Origin: Bacteroidales bacterium
GTDB taxonomy: Bacteria; Bacteroidota; Bacteroidia; Bacteroidales; Tenuifilaceae
Length of the DNA stretch: 35,089 bases
Direction: 5' to 3'
NCBI GenBank assembly: GCA_025361485.1
Contig: JANYLA010000069.1
Span: 1 to 35,089 of the forward strand
Positions 1-8,737 of this stretch are shown piece after piece. A program made the translations under genes and the position numbers. Each line of letters begins with the position of its first letter. Within the stretch, counting starts at the first letter, position 1. Under the pieces are notes generated by a model. The model was not told the DNA's origin. It worked only from the letters and a program-made list of their open reading frames with translations, and did not search any database.

Positions 1-74
1 CCCATTTCCGTTTCATTTGATGCAACAAAAATAGAACACTTTTACCTAATTGAGCAGCTAACCTAAAAATAAAC

Positions 75-131
75 AACACCACAAATGTCCACTTGAATAA
101 AACGTCTCAAAAAAAACACCATAAATGTCCA
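75..131. repeat. Direct repeat pair, 17 nt, 40 bp period
   Basis: AACACCACAAATGTCCA at 75-91 recurs as AACACCATAAATGTCCA at 115-131, with one mismatch and exactly 40 bp between copies. The second copy runs into the first codons of the truncated receiver fragment. It therefore marks the point where receiver homology stops and unrelated sequence begins. Seen directly; its origin is unknown. Confidence 0.6.
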
Positions 132-364
132 TTACTCCTGATTTGGATTTAATTCTTATGGATATTAAAATGCCCGAGATGAATGGGTATGAAGCAACTC
201 TGAGAATCCGTGAATTTAACAAAAAGGTTATCATCTTTGCGCAAACGGCCCATGCGTTATCCGGGGATAAAGAAAAAGCGATTGAAGCTGGATGCAACCA
301 TTACATAACAAAACCATTAAATCAAACCTCGTTTCATGAGTTGATTCAAAAATATTTTAAATAG
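125..364 (+). pseudogene. Truncated response-regulator receiver domain
   Basis: The 79 residues match the second half of a CheY-like receiver. LILMDIKMPEMNGYEA carries the phospho-acceptor Asp, TAHAL is the beta4/Thr region, and ITKPL is the conserved Lys-Pro motif. The first ~45 residues of the fold, including the acidic DD pair, are missing. A TAA stop lies immediately before the ATG in the same frame, and no other upstream frame restores the missing part. The style (TAHALSGDKEKAIEAGCNHYITKPL) resembles the C-terminal receiver of a hybrid histidine kinase, so this is probably a decayed 3' end of such a gene. It converges on recJ, whose stop is 15 bp away. A functional short protein is unlikely because the phosphorylation pocket is incomplete. 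Confidence 0.75.
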
Positions 365-378
365 GCTGCGGGTTATTT

Positions 379-2142
379 CTAACTAAAACTACTCTCCTTG
401 CTGGGTTGTCCAAACTTGTCAGTTTTGTACATGTCGAACTTAATATCCTTAACCCTGATCTGCAAAGAAGTTTCACCTCTGAAAATATTTTCGGTAATAG
501 TATAGCATATATCAAAAGGTTTGCCTTCATGAATCGAACGGTAATGTTCGGCAAGCTGAAAGGCAATTGCTGGGTATGCTTTTAATTTATCGGTATGTAG
601 AAGCGATAGCTTAATGTGCTCTTTATCGGGGCCAACCAAACGGCCATCGCCATTATCGGTTACATTTTCGGTAACAAAAACGGGTGACATGTTCCCTGGC
701 CCAAAGGGTTGGAATTGCTTTAGAATCCTGAAAAATTTATCGTTAATCTCTTCGAGCGAAAGCTGTTCATCTATATCAATTTGAGGCGTAAGAAGATCCG
801 GGGTAATCATTCTGCTAACGGCCTCTTCAAACCTGTCCATAAATTGTTGAACCTTTTCAACCTTAAGGGTCAGACCTGCCGCATACATGTGGCCTCCAAA
901 ACTCTCAAGCAGATCGGCGCATGACTCTATAGCTTGATAGAGATCGAACCCAGGTACTGAGCGAGCCGAGCCTGTTGCCATCTCTCCAGATTGGGTTAAA
1001 ACCACGGTTGGACGGTAGTAGGTTTCAATCAATCTTGATGCAACAATTCCCACAACCCCTTTATGCCATGTGGGATTAAAGAGTATAGTGGCGTTTCTAT
1101 GCTGCGCTTTTGAGTCGTTGGCAATCATCCTCAACGCCTCGTGGGTGATGGTTCTATCAACATTTTTACGATCGTTATTACACGAGTTGATTACAGAACC
1201 CATTTCATAGGCTGCTAAGTCATCACTAGCACAAAGTAGGTCAACGGCCGATTTTCCCGATTCCATTCTGCCTGCGGCATTTATTCTTGGGCCAATACGG
1301 AATACAATATCATCAATAGCGATTTGCTGTTTTTCGATACCAGCAAGGCGGATTATTGACTTGAGTCCACGGCAAGGGTTGTCGTTCAATTTCTGTAGTC
1401 CGAAAAAAGTTAACACCCGATTCTCATCGATAACTGGGACAATATCTGAGGCAATGCTAACGGCAACCAAATCGAGATATTGATATAACTCCTCCATTGG
1501 TGTACTATTCTTCTGGCAGTAAGCTTGAAGCAATTTAAAGCCAACTCCGCAACCAGAAAGTTCTTTGAAGGGATATTTACAATCGAGGCGCTTTGGATCA
1601 AGTACGGCAACAGCCTGAGGAATTTGATCGCCAGGCAGATGGTGGTCGCAGATTATAAAATCGATGCGTCGTTGTTGAGCGTATGAAATTTTATCGTTGG
1701 CTTTAATGCCGCAGTCGAGGGCAATGATTAGGCTGTATCCATTTTCCGCTGCATAATCAATTCCTTTAAATGAAATGCCATACCCCTCGCTATATCTATC
1801 GGGGATGTAGTAACCAATTTTTGAATATCTTTTCTGAAAGAATGAGTAGATGAGCGCAACCGCTGTAGTTCCGTCAACATCATAATCGCCATAAACCAAA
1901 ATGCGCTCATTGCCTCGAATTGCTCTATCAATTCGATCCACCGCTGCCAGCATATCCTTCATCAGGAACGGATCGTAAAGGTCTTCAAGCGACGGACGGA
2001 AGAATTTCTTCGCCTCTTCATAAGTAGATATGCCCCGCTGAACCAACAGCGTTGCTAGAACTCGTTCAACCCCAAGCACATCTGCTAAATGATTGATAGT
2101 GTCAGGGTTTCCCTTATCCTTGTATATCCACCGTTTTTCCAT
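379..2142 (-). CDS. recJ: Single-stranded-DNA-specific exonuclease RecJ
   Basis: RecJ is a DHH-family 5'-3' single-strand DNA exonuclease acting in recombination and mismatch repair in the cytoplasm. The 587-aa length is normal for the family. DYDVDG (residues 86-91) and the DHH triad in CDHHLPGD (166-168) are the metal-binding motifs I and III. ALDCGI (141-146) and GPRINAAGRMESG follow, and the DHHA1 motif GGHMYAAG is present further on, with an OB-fold region toward the C-terminus. All expected catalytic motifs are intact. It lies 59 bp downstream of lipB on the same strand and may be cotranscribed with it. The left side abuts the receiver remnant in a convergent arrangement with no visible terminator. 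Confidence 0.96.
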   Translation of the reverse strand: MEKRWIYKDKGNPDTINHLADVLGVERVLATLLVQRGISTYEEAKKFFRPSLEDLYDPFLMKDMLAAVDRIDRAIRGNERILVYGDYDVDGTTAVALIYSFFQKRYSKIGYYIPDRYSEGYGISFKGIDYAAENGYSLIIALDCGIKANDKISYAQQRRIDFIICDHHLPGDQIPQAVAVLDPKRLDCKYPFKELSGCGVGFKLLQAYCQKNSTPMEELYQYLDLVAVSIASDIVPVIDENRVLTFFGLQKLNDNPCRGLKSIIRLAGIEKQQIAIDDIVFRIGPRINAAGRMESGKSAVDLLCASDDLAAYEMGSVINSCNNDRKNVDRTITHEALRMIANDSKAQHRNATILFNPTWHKGVVGIVASRLIETYYRPTVVLTQSGEMATGSARSVPGFDLYQAIESCADLLESFGGHMYAAGLTLKVEKVQQFMDRFEEAVSRMITPDLLTPQIDIDEQLSLEEINDKFFRILKQFQPFGPGNMSPVFVTENVTDNGDGRLVGPDKEHIKLSLLHTDKLKAYPAIAFQLAEHYRSIHEGKPFDICYTITENIFRGETSLQIRVKDIKFDMYKTDKFGQPSKESSFS

Positions 2143-2201
2143 TTTCTAAAAGTACATTTTTTTAGGTTCAACTCAAATGGTTATGAGTTGAGCAATCTCT
2201 T

Positions 2202-2879
2202 TTATTTATAAACAAATCCGAACTCGCTAGCAAATAGCTTGTTGAGTTTTGTTTTTACTTCCTCCATATCAATTTGCCTTCCTAACTCAACCTGCAATGA
2301 TGTAACCCCTTTATCGATAAACCCACATGGGTTGATGTAACTGAAGTAGTTTAAATCGGTGTTAATGTTAAACGCTAACCCATGCATTGTTACAAAGCGA
2401 CTTGCTCTTACTCCGATGGCGCAAATTTTACGCTCACGACCTAGTACTCCAACATCAAGCCATACACCTGTTGCGCCATCGAGTCGAGTAGCGCTGATAC
2501 CATAACTCTTAAGGAGAAGAATTATTATCTCCTCAAGTTTATGAACATACTCCTTTAGGGTGATACCAAATGCTTCGAGATTGAAGATTGGGTAAACCAC
2601 AATTTGTCCAGGTCCATGGTATGTAATATCACCACCCCGATTAGTGCGATAATAGGTAGCGTTGATGCGTTTTAGCGTTTCATTGCTGATAAGTAGATTC
2701 GACCCTTCGCCGCTCTTGCCAAGGGTATAAACATGTGGATGCTCACAGAAAAGGAGGTAGTGCAGGTCACCGCTTGCGGTCATTTTATGCTGCATTACCT
2801 TTTCGAACTGCACTTCTTGGTGATCCCAAGCCTGTTTGTAATCTATTAATCCAAGGTCTTCAAATACTACTTGTTGCAT
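2202..2879 (-). CDS. lipB: Octanoyl-[ACP]:protein N-octanoyltransferase LipB
   Basis: LipB transfers octanoate from acyl carrier protein to the lipoyl domains of 2-oxoacid dehydrogenases and GcvH, the step before sulfur insertion by LipA. The signature RGGDITYHGPGQ occupies residues 81-92. The catalytic pair is visible as Lys151 in KICAIGVR and Cys185 in NPCGFIDKGVTSL, and MHGLAFN is also conserved. The 225-aa length is typical. It sits 202 bp downstream of lipA on the same strand, so the two steps of endogenous lipoate assembly are encoded together, and recJ follows. The start at 2879 gives a normal N-terminus directly before the conserved DLGLIDYKQAW region. Confidence 0.96.
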   Translation of the reverse strand: MQQVVFEDLGLIDYKQAWDHQEVQFEKVMQHKMTASGDLHYLLFCEHPHVYTLGKSGEGSNLLISNETLKRINATYYRTNRGGDITYHGPGQIVVYPIFNLEAFGITLKEYVHKLEEIIILLLKSYGISATRLDGATGVWLDVGVLGRERKICAIGVRASRFVTMHGLAFNINTDLNYFSYINPCGFIDKGVTSLQVELGRQIDMEEVKTKLNKLFASEFGFVYK

Positions 2880-2949
2880 TTATATGATGAGTGTTATTTA
2901 CCGTGTGTTCTAAAAAACTAAATATGTGTATCAACCTGAACAAAAGTAT

Positions 2950-3020
2950 TGGAATGTTGGAAGAACACTACTAAGGAAAATTCAGTATTGGCTCTGCCGA
3001 ACTTCGTTTCCAATATTCCA
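2950..3020. repeat. Intergenic inverted repeat between lipA and lipB
   Basis: TGGAATGTTGGAA (2950-2962) is complementary to TTCCAATATTCCA (3008-3020) at 12 of 13 positions, enclosing 45 bp. It fills the otherwise empty 202-bp gap between lipA and lipB. It has no downstream T-run, so it is not a clear terminator. It may be a short palindromic repeat or an RNA processing/stability element in the lipA-lipB transcript. Confidence 0.5.
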
Positions 3021-3081
3021 TTTTTCCATTTCAATACATTATTTCAACATCGAAAATATATTATTAAACTATAATAATTGT

Positions 3082-3951
3082 TTAAGGTTGAGACTTACCC
3101 TCTAGGTGCGCCTGCTCGGCATGGTACGAAGAACGCACTAATGGCCCTGACTCAGCAAATAGAAACCCTTTCTCAATAGCCGCTTTCTTATAAAGCTCAA
3201 ACTCGTTGGGTTCTACATAGCGATCAACTTTCAAATTCCCATTACGGGGTTGAAGGTATTGCCCAATGGTGATATATTTACAGCCAACCGCAATTAAATC
3301 GTCAAGGGTTTGTAGTACTTCCTCTTTAGTCTCTCCCAACCCTAGCATTATCCCTGACTTAGCGTTGTGCCCTGTTTTTGCAATATGATCTATAACTTTA
3401 AGGCTTGTTCTGTAACTTGCCTTTGAGCGAACCAACGGTGTAAGACGCTCAACTGTTTCAAGATTATGACCCACCACATGAGGTTTTGAATCCAAAAAGA
3501 TATCAAGAAGATCTAATTTGCCGCTAAAATCAGGAATAAGAACTTCAACCCGAGTTTTTGGATTTTGCTGTTTAACTTCAACAATGGTTTTTTTCCAATG
3601 ATTTGCGCCCTGATCTTGAAGATCGTCGCGATCAACGGAGGTGATAACGCAATGCTTTAGCCCCATCAGTTTAACCGACATTGCAACGTTTAAAGGTTCG
3701 AGTGAATCAGGTGGTAATGGTTTTCCAGTTGCTGTAGCGCAAAACTTACATGAGCGGGTGCAAATGTCGCCTAATATCATAAAGGTTGCGGTTCCGTTGC
3801 CCCAGCATTCTCCAATATTTGGACACATACCACTACTACAAATGGTATGCAGCTTATGATTCTTAACAATATTGCTAACCTTTGTATAACCCTCGCCGCT
3901 AGGTAGTTTTATCTTAAGCCATGAGGGTTTTCTAACACCATCCATTACCAC
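3082..3951 (-). CDS. lipA: Lipoyl synthase LipA (radical SAM)
   Basis: LipA inserts two sulfur atoms into protein-bound octanoyl groups using two [4Fe-4S] clusters. Both cluster motifs are complete. The auxiliary cluster is CSSGMCPNIGEC (Cys38, 43, 49) and the radical-SAM cluster is CTRSCKFC (Cys64, 68, 71). The C-terminal SGPLVRSSYHAEQ contains the Arg-Ser-Ser-Tyr motif that holds the auxiliary cluster serine ligand. The N-terminal RKPSWLKIKLPSG block is also characteristic, and 289 aa is a normal length. ATG at 3951 is used; an in-frame ATG two codons later is equally possible. It heads a same-strand run lipA-lipB-recJ. Confidence 0.97.
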   Translation of the reverse strand: MVMDGVRKPSWLKIKLPSGEGYTKVSNIVKNHKLHTICSSGMCPNIGECWGNGTATFMILGDICTRSCKFCATATGKPLPPDSLEPLNVAMSVKLMGLKHCVITSVDRDDLQDQGANHWKKTIVEVKQQNPKTRVEVLIPDFSGKLDLLDIFLDSKPHVVGHNLETVERLTPLVRSKASYRTSLKVIDHIAKTGHNAKSGIMLGLGETKEEVLQTLDDLIAVGCKYITIGQYLQPRNGNLKVDRYVEPNEFELYKKAAIEKGFLFAESGPLVRSSYHAEQAHLEGKSQP

Positions 3952-4176
3952 ATAATTTTACACAAAAAAACGAAAAAAAAATGGTTAATTGTTAACTGAG
4001 ACAAAGAAACGTAATAGTGATTATTAAACTTCGGAGTATTATCTTTTTGCTGGTTGTGATTAGTGACAAGCAGAAAGTGGTAATTGGAATGTGAAAAGTA
4101 CCTAGCTATTAATGGTTACTATCAATGAACAGTTCTTAACATCATTACTTGGATACCTTCGATAGAAAATAATAGA

Positions 4177-4206
4177 AAAAGCACATGGAGTTAACCATGT
4201 GCTTTT
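4177..4206 (-). terminator. Rho-independent-type hairpin after the anti-sigma gene
   Basis: A perfect 12-bp stem (AAAAGCACATGG at 4177-4188 with its complement at 4195-4206) closes a 6-nt loop. Read on the minus strand it lies about 20 bp past the stop codon of the anti-sigma-like gene, and the 3' arm ends in CTTTT followed by a T/A-rich run. Confidence 0.75.
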
Positions 4207-4225
4207 CATTTTTGAATCTTAAAAA

Positions 4226-5548
4226 TTAAATTCCGCCATCAACTCTCCAAACTTTATTTGGATTATCATTTCGTAAGGCTAGATTGTGTTTAACTACTTC
4301 TCCTGATTTAAGCTTTATTACATACGGAACATATTCTCCTGCATAATCGCCTGATTTAAAAGGCTCGCCAATTCTGATAACTACTAAACCTGCTGCTTCT
4401 TGCTTAAATTCTTGTGTTTTCTTGGATGTGCTTTTGAATGAATCATCCGCCTCTTCTATAAGTTTCCAGTCGCTGTTTGCAAGCCCATTGAAGAATAGCT
4501 CGGCTGCTCTTTTGCTGCTGATATTTTTAAATATTTCGCTAGTATAGTTCTGAGTTAACTCTTTCCAATTTATTCCAGCAGGTAAAGTAATGGCGAAAAG
4601 TGATTGATCTATTTTTACGTCGTATTCTATTTTCTCGGTTTCGAGAATTAGGGTTTCTTTGTTGTTCTCGAGAATGAATATCTTCAAACTTTTTAAAAGC
4701 TTAGTTTCACTATCGAATATATATTCGCGGCGGTTATCCGATTCATTAATTGAACTGTTTTTGCAATAATCGTTAACAAAATTCCCTTGTGCCTTCGATG
4801 TAATGGTCATTAACATCTCTCCATTAATTTCATTGATTGATATTTTGGAACCTTTTATTTGAGATGCATCCTGCTCTTTCATTAGAATCTTTTCAGGCTC
4901 AAGGAATATTTGAAACATTTCAATGAAATTTGTTGTTAACCCAGCCTTTAAAGCCCTTTCCGATTCAGGTATCCATAAATACTGAGAACTACCATCACAA
5001 ACAACAACGCGTTTTGCCTTATCAACTCTCCATTTTGCTGGGGCTTCAAACGATTTGTATATTGTATGGTCAACCATATTGTATTCGGTTCCAACAAGTG
5101 AAAAGTTATCGTTTGGCTCAGTGCGTACTTTAAACTTTATCACCATGCTTTTTATTGATTGGGTGGCTTTGATGGAACCCTCAATGAATTTATTGGCTGC
5201 CCTTACATTGCTGTCTGCAAAATAGTTGTTTGTATCAACAAAAGGAATAATAACCATTATTATAGTAACCGCTGCTGCTAGTGCTAGTATCTTTTTCGTG
5301 CGTGATTTGAAATTAATCATTTTCTTTTCCTCCATTTTTAGTTGGTTAATAATGTTTTGCTTTAGCGAAAATGGAACGTTGGGTTGAACCTTAGGTTTTA
5401 GCATTGAAAGAACTTCCTCGGTTTTTTGATATTCCTCGAAGCAATCAGGGCATTGCTGTATATGCTCAATCGCGCTGGCTAAAACTTTCTTATCAACATT
5501 TGAATCGAAAAGGTTAACCATTTCTTCTTTACATTTATTGCATTCCAT
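4226..5548 (-). CDS. Anti-sigma-like membrane protein with zinc finger and LolA-like region
   Basis: The N-terminus looks like a zinc-binding anti-sigma domain, with a Cys3/Cys6 pair and H29-x3-C33-x2-C36 (HIQQCPDC). One membrane segment follows at about residues 86-103. The remaining ~330 residues would be outside the cytoplasm. Their central part is a beta-rich region resembling LolA/RseB-type lipoprotein-binding folds (for example DGSSQYLWIPESERALKAG and SETKLLKSLKIF). A further C-terminal domain ends in NKVWRVDGGI. The start codon overlaps the end of the ECF sigma factor gene by 14 bp, so translation is probably coupled. Inference: it sequesters the sigma factor and senses an envelope condition through the exported part. 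The anti-sigma role is fairly secure from context; the ligand is unknown, and the LolA-like assignment rests on fold-type resemblance only. Confidence 0.8.
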   Translation of the reverse strand: MECNKCKEEMVNLFDSNVDKKVLASAIEHIQQCPDCFEEYQKTEEVLSMLKPKVQPNVPFSLKQNIINQLKMEEKKMINFKSRTKKILALAAAVTIIMVIIPFVDTNNYFADSNVRAANKFIEGSIKATQSIKSMVIKFKVRTEPNDNFSLVGTEYNMVDHTIYKSFEAPAKWRVDKAKRVVVCDGSSQYLWIPESERALKAGLTTNFIEMFQIFLEPEKILMKEQDASQIKGSKISINEINGEMLMTITSKAQGNFVNDYCKNSSINESDNRREYIFDSETKLLKSLKIFILENNKETLILETEKIEYDVKIDQSLFAITLPAGINWKELTQNYTSEIFKNISSKRAAELFFNGLANSDWKLIEEADDSFKSTSKKTQEFKQEAAGLVVIRIGEPFKSGDYAGEYVPYVIKLKSGEVVKHNLALRNDNPNKVWRVDGGI

Positions 5549-6080
5549 AATGTACCTCCTTTGATGCTGTAATTTTATCTTTTAATTTGTCAATCCCATA
5601 CTTGAACCGCGACTTAATCGTTGTTACAGGTATTTCAAGAATCGATGATATTTCAACAAAGCTTAGGTTGTCAAAAACCCTTAATCGAATAACTTCTGAT
5701 TGTTCATTCGGTAAATCGTTTAGGAGCCTTTCGAGCCGAGTGTATTCCTCAGTTTGAATCAATTTATCTGAAACGTCTTTCTCATGGATATCAGTAGGCA
5801 AAACGGCCTGTTCTAAATTCATGAATTTTAAGTTCTTTCGTTTTCGTTGATAATCAATGCAAGCATTGGATATACTCTTGTACAGATATTGTTTAATATT
5901 TATAACTGTTGTTAAGGAATCATTTTCGTGGTACAGTTTTATAAATACTTCTTGAACTATATCCTGCGAATCATCAAAACTACCTGTTCTAAAAAAGGCA
6001 AACCTAAAAAGTTGATCCTGAAATTCTGTAATCACGTTCTCGAGCTCTTTCAATTTGCTATGGCCACTAGCTACTTCCAT
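5535..6080 (-). CDS. ECF-type RNA polymerase sigma factor
   Basis: A 181-aa sigma-70 family protein of the two-domain ECF type. Region 2 is recognisable as RFAFFRTGSFDDSQDIVQEV through ACIDYQRKRK. Region 4 is LNDLPNEQSEVIRLRVFDNL followed by the helix-turn-helix LSFVEISSILEIPVTTIKSR. Regions 1 and 3 are absent, as expected. It would direct RNA polymerase to a small regulon. The downstream anti-sigma-like membrane gene overlaps it by 14 bp, which is the usual sigma/anti-sigma pairing. The promoter lies in the long spacer shared with lysS; no self-like promoter motif could be confirmed by eye. Confidence 0.93.
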   Translation of the reverse strand: MEVASGHSKLKELENVITEFQDQLFRFAFFRTGSFDDSQDIVQEVFIKLYHENDSLTTVINIKQYLYKSISNACIDYQRKRKNLKFMNLEQAVLPTDIHEKDVSDKLIQTEEYTRLERLLNDLPNEQSEVIRLRVFDNLSFVEISSILEIPVTTIKSRFKYGIDKLKDKITASKEVHYGMQ

Positions 6081-6412
6081 TTTTGCGCTTTAAGCATTTG
6101 TTGATAAGACGAAACAGAGTTATAAAAAGACGTAAATGTTTGATATTATTTTATTGGTTAGAAATAAACCTTGCTAATATGCCAAAGATATAGAATACAT
6201 TACGATTTTAAAGGGGTTAAAAAATGCCTCCAGAAATTTTTAGACATCAGACCTCAGATGTCAGACAAAAAGTTGAATTGATTATTGATTTGCCTTACTT
6301 GCAATTCTTTGACTTCTATGACTCCTTTTACTTCTAAATTCCACTCTTTTCACTTTCCATTTTTCACTATTCTCTTTCCTTTTGATATATTTGCGGCTTA
6401 ATTATTATTGAA
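6081..6412. other. Divergent spacer between the sigma factor gene and lysS
   Basis: No gene is visible in these 332 bp. They hold a small palindrome (GACATC at 6243-6248 pairing with GATGTC at 6257-6262). A pyrimidine-rich tract of repeated TTTTCACT-like words runs over about 6340-6380, followed by the lysS promoter. Similar TTTTCACT words recur at 8693-8731 and near 9318-9340. Confidence 0.6.
6386..6393 (+). promoter_or_regulatory. Candidate -7 element for lysS
   Basis: TATATTTG matches the Bacteroidota -7 consensus TAnnTTTG exactly and lies 19 bp before the lysS ATG. This would give a short leader. The -33 box is weak (T-rich DNA around 6361-6364). Motif match by eye only. Confidence 0.55.
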
Positions 6413-8140
6413 ATGAACGGATTAGAACTTAACGAACAGGAAATTTTACGTCGTCAGTCGCTCGATGAGCTTAGAAAATTGGGCATCGACCCATACCCTG
6501 CAGCGCAATTCCATATAACCCACTTAACCGGTGATATTATTGGCAACTTTGAAAAGATGTGCGAGGAGAAAGCTGTGGTTACTGTTGCCGGTCGTATTAT
6601 GGTACGCCGAATCATGGGTAGTGCTTCATTCTTCGAATTGCAGGACGAAAAGGGTAAAATTCAGGTTTACGTTAAGCGCGATGATATTTGTCTGGGTGAG
6701 GATAAAACATTATACAATACAGTATTTAAAAAGCTTCTTGATATTGGCGATATCGTTGGGGTGACCGGATTTGTGTTTCGTACTCAGATGGGCGAGGAGT
6801 CGATTCATGTTCAGGAGCTAACCTTACTTTCAAAATCTATCCGTCCGCTGCCAATTGTAAAGGAAAAGGATGGTCAGCTATTCGATGCGGTTACCGATTC
6901 GGAGCTACGCTACCGTCAACGTTACGTCGATTTAATTGTTAACCCTCATGTTCGTGAGGTGTTTATCAAGCGTAGCAAGATTGTCAACACCATGCGCGAA
7001 TTCTTCAACTCAAAGGGTTACCTTGAGGTTGAAACACCTATATTGCAGCCAATTCCTGGTGGTGCAGCGGCTCGTCCATTCATTACACATCACAATGCGC
7101 TCGATATTCCACTTTATCTTCGAATTGCCAATGAACTTTATCTGAAACGATTAATCGTTGGTGGATTTGCTGGTGTTTACGAGTTTGCAAAGGATTTCCG
7201 TAACGAAGGAATGGATCGTACGCACAATCCTGAGTTCACGGTAATGGAGATTTACGTTGCCTATAAGGATTATTTCTGGATGATGAACTTCACCGAGGAG
7301 ATGATTGAAAAGGTTGCACTTGCCTTACATGGTACAACCAAGGTTACCGTTGGTGATAAGGAGATTGATTTCAAGCGCCCATTCCGAAGAGTTACCATGG
7401 CCGATGCCATTAAGGAGTATACTGGGGCTGATATCAACGGAAAAAATGAGGATCAGCTACGTCAGATCTGTAAGGATTTAAAGATCGAGATTGATGAAAC
7501 AATGGGCAAGGGCAAGCTGATTGATACCATTTTTGGCGAGAAGTGCGAGCACAACTTTATTCAGCCAACATTTATAATGGATTACCCAATCGAAATGTCG
7601 CCGCTTTGCAAGCGACATAGAAGTAATCCTGAGCTAACCGAGCGATTTGAACTAATGGTTAACGGCAAAGAGCTTTGTAATGCTTATAGTGAGTTGAATG
7701 ACCCAATCGACCAGTTAGATCGATTCCAAGAACAACTTGCCTTATCAGCAAAAGGCGATAGCGAGGCGATGTTTATCGATATGGACTTTGTTCGCGCCCT
7801 GGAGTATGGTATGCCAACCTGCTCGGGTATGGGAATTGGTATCGATAGGTTAACCATGTTTATGACCAACCAGTCATCCATACAGGATGTGCTATTCTTT
7901 CCGCAGATGCGTCCCGAGGTTAAAACCCGCCAGGATGACCCTGCTGCTTTCGCTGCAATTGGTGTTCCTGAGGAGTGGGTTCCTGTTCTGAACAAGATGG
8001 GACATGTAACCACCGATGCGCTTAAAAACCTATCTGCCGGGAAATTATTCAATGATCTTTGTGGATTTAACAAGAAGAATAAACTTGGTTTGCCGAATCC
8101 TTCAATGGAGGATGTTAAGAAGTGGGTTGAAGGAAAGTAG
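6413..8140 (+). CDS. lysS: Lysyl-tRNA synthetase, class II
   Basis: This cytoplasmic enzyme charges tRNA-Lys. The N-terminal OB-fold anticodon-binding domain is visible ([20 protein letters not shown]), followed by the class II catalytic core. Motif 2 is [15 protein letters not shown] and motif 3 is [12 protein letters not shown]. The protein is 575 aa, about 70 residues longer than the E. coli enzyme. The extra C-terminal segment after VKTRQDD ([19 protein letters not shown] onward) is the extension usual in Bacteroidota. It is a single-gene unit with its own promoter and ends in a strong hairpin terminator. The start at 6413 gives the expected [18 protein letters not shown]-terminus. Confidence 0.98.
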   Translation: MNGLELNEQEILRRQSLDELRKLGIDPYPAAQFHITHLTGDIIGNFEKMCEEKAVVTVAGRIMVRRIMGSASFFELQDEKGKIQVYVKRDDICLGEDKTLYNTVFKKLLDIGDIVGVTGFVFRTQMGEESIHVQELTLLSKSIRPLPIVKEKDGQLFDAVTDSELRYRQRYVDLIVNPHVREVFIKRSKIVNTMREFFNSKGYLEVETPILQPIPGGAAARPFITHHNALDIPLYLRIANELYLKRLIVGGFAGVYEFAKDFRNEGMDRTHNPEFTVMEIYVAYKDYFWMMNFTEEMIEKVALALHGTTKVTVGDKEIDFKRPFRRVTMADAIKEYTGADINGKNEDQLRQICKDLKIEIDETMGKGKLIDTIFGEKCEHNFIQPTFIMDYPIEMSPLCKRHRSNPELTERFELMVNGKELCNAYSELNDPIDQLDRFQEQLALSAKGDSEAMFIDMDFVRALEYGMPTCSGMGIGIDRLTMFMTNQSSIQDVLFFPQMRPEVKTRQDDPAAFAAIGVPEEWVPVLNKMGHVTTDALKNLSAGKLFNDLCGFNKKNKLGLPNPSMEDVKKWVEGK

Positions 8141-8162
8141 AATTCGAAGATGATAATGACAA

Positions 8163-8204
8163 AATAAGAAAGACATTCAATTTATTTTGAATGTCTTTCT
8201 TATT
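8163..8204. terminator. Bidirectional terminator between lysS and the HMA protein gene
   Basis: A perfect 18-bp stem (8163-8180 with 8187-8204) around a 6-nt loop lies between two convergent genes. The arms begin with A-rich and end with T-rich runs (AATAAGAAAGACATTCAA and its complement), so it can terminate transcription in both directions. Confidence 0.85.
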
Positions 8205-8226
8205 TATAAACTGATTGGTGCTAAAA

Positions 8227-8568
8227 TTACTTCTTTGGTCTTTCGTACTTGCAACATCCTGGTAACGATGAATAGGTTTTGTCATCAGCCTTCGTTGCAT
8301 CGGTATCATGACCAGCTTTAGAAACTGCGGTCTGAATCTTTTCAATACTAGTTTTTGTTGGGTCATAAGTAACTTCAAGCATCTTGGTTTCTTTATTCCA
8401 TTCAGCTTTTGTAACACCATCAACTGATTTGGCCGCTTTGTCGATGCGCTTCTCACACATTCCACATTCTCCGTATACCTTAACCTTTTCGGTTTTGAGT
8501 CCTTGAGCAAAAGAGGTAAACCCTAAAGCAAGAATCAGGGTGAGTGTAATAAATAATCTGCTTTTCAT
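8227..8568 (-). CDS. Exported heavy-metal-associated (HMA) domain protein
   Basis: A 113-aa protein beginning with a signal peptide (MKSRLFITLTLILALGFTSF, then AQ). A single HMA ferredoxin-like domain follows, with the metal-binding GECGMC motif (Cys35 and Cys38). The C-terminus carries an extra Cys-Cys pair (LPGCCKYERPKK). The fold and motif resemble periplasmic MerP/CopZ-like metal carriers, so binding of a soft metal such as copper or mercury outside the cytoplasm is likely, but the metal cannot be told from sequence. The ATG at 8568 was chosen because it starts directly at the signal peptide; an upstream in-frame ATG at 8631 would add 21 residues that would bury it. It is last in the same-strand run from rlmN, 169 bp after the nitroreductase gene. 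Confidence 0.85.
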   Translation of the reverse strand: MKSRLFITLTLILALGFTSFAQGLKTEKVKVYGECGMCEKRIDKAAKSVDGVTKAEWNKETKMLEVTYDPTKTSIEKIQTAVSKAGHDTDATKADDKTYSSLPGCCKYERPKK

Positions 8569-8692
8569 TTTAGTTGTTTTTTTGTTAATACTAAAGAATT
8601 CTAAACTTAAACCAAGTTCAAAACAAAGCATTGAGGCATTTGTTCTGTGGCAAAATTTTATTAAGTGTTATGACCAAATGTTTTTTATTTTA

Positions 8693-8731
8693 CTTTTCAC
8701 TTATCGCTTTTCACTTATCGCTTTTCACTTA
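8693..8731. repeat. Short tandem repeat, 14-bp unit, 2.8 copies
   Basis: CTTTTCACTTATCG is repeated head to tail at 8693-8706 and 8707-8720, with a partial third copy at 8721-8731, just past the stop codon of the nitroreductase gene. The repeat number could vary between strains. Confidence 0.8.
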
Positions 8732-8737
8732 TTTCTC

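Noticed and set aside
1-66. Open frame from the left edge ending in TAA at 64-66, possibly the C-terminus of a gene cut by the window
   Set aside because: Only 21 codons are visible, with no recognisable motif; the reading cannot be supported without upstream sequence.
7684-8073. 129-codon minus-strand open frame inside lysS
   Set aside because: Lies antisense to the conserved C-terminal part of lysS including motif 3; composition is that of a reverse-frame shadow.
8693-8731. CRISPR-like repeat array
   Set aside because: The 14-bp units are directly adjacent with no spacers, so it is a simple tandem repeat. No CRISPR array or cas gene was found in the window.
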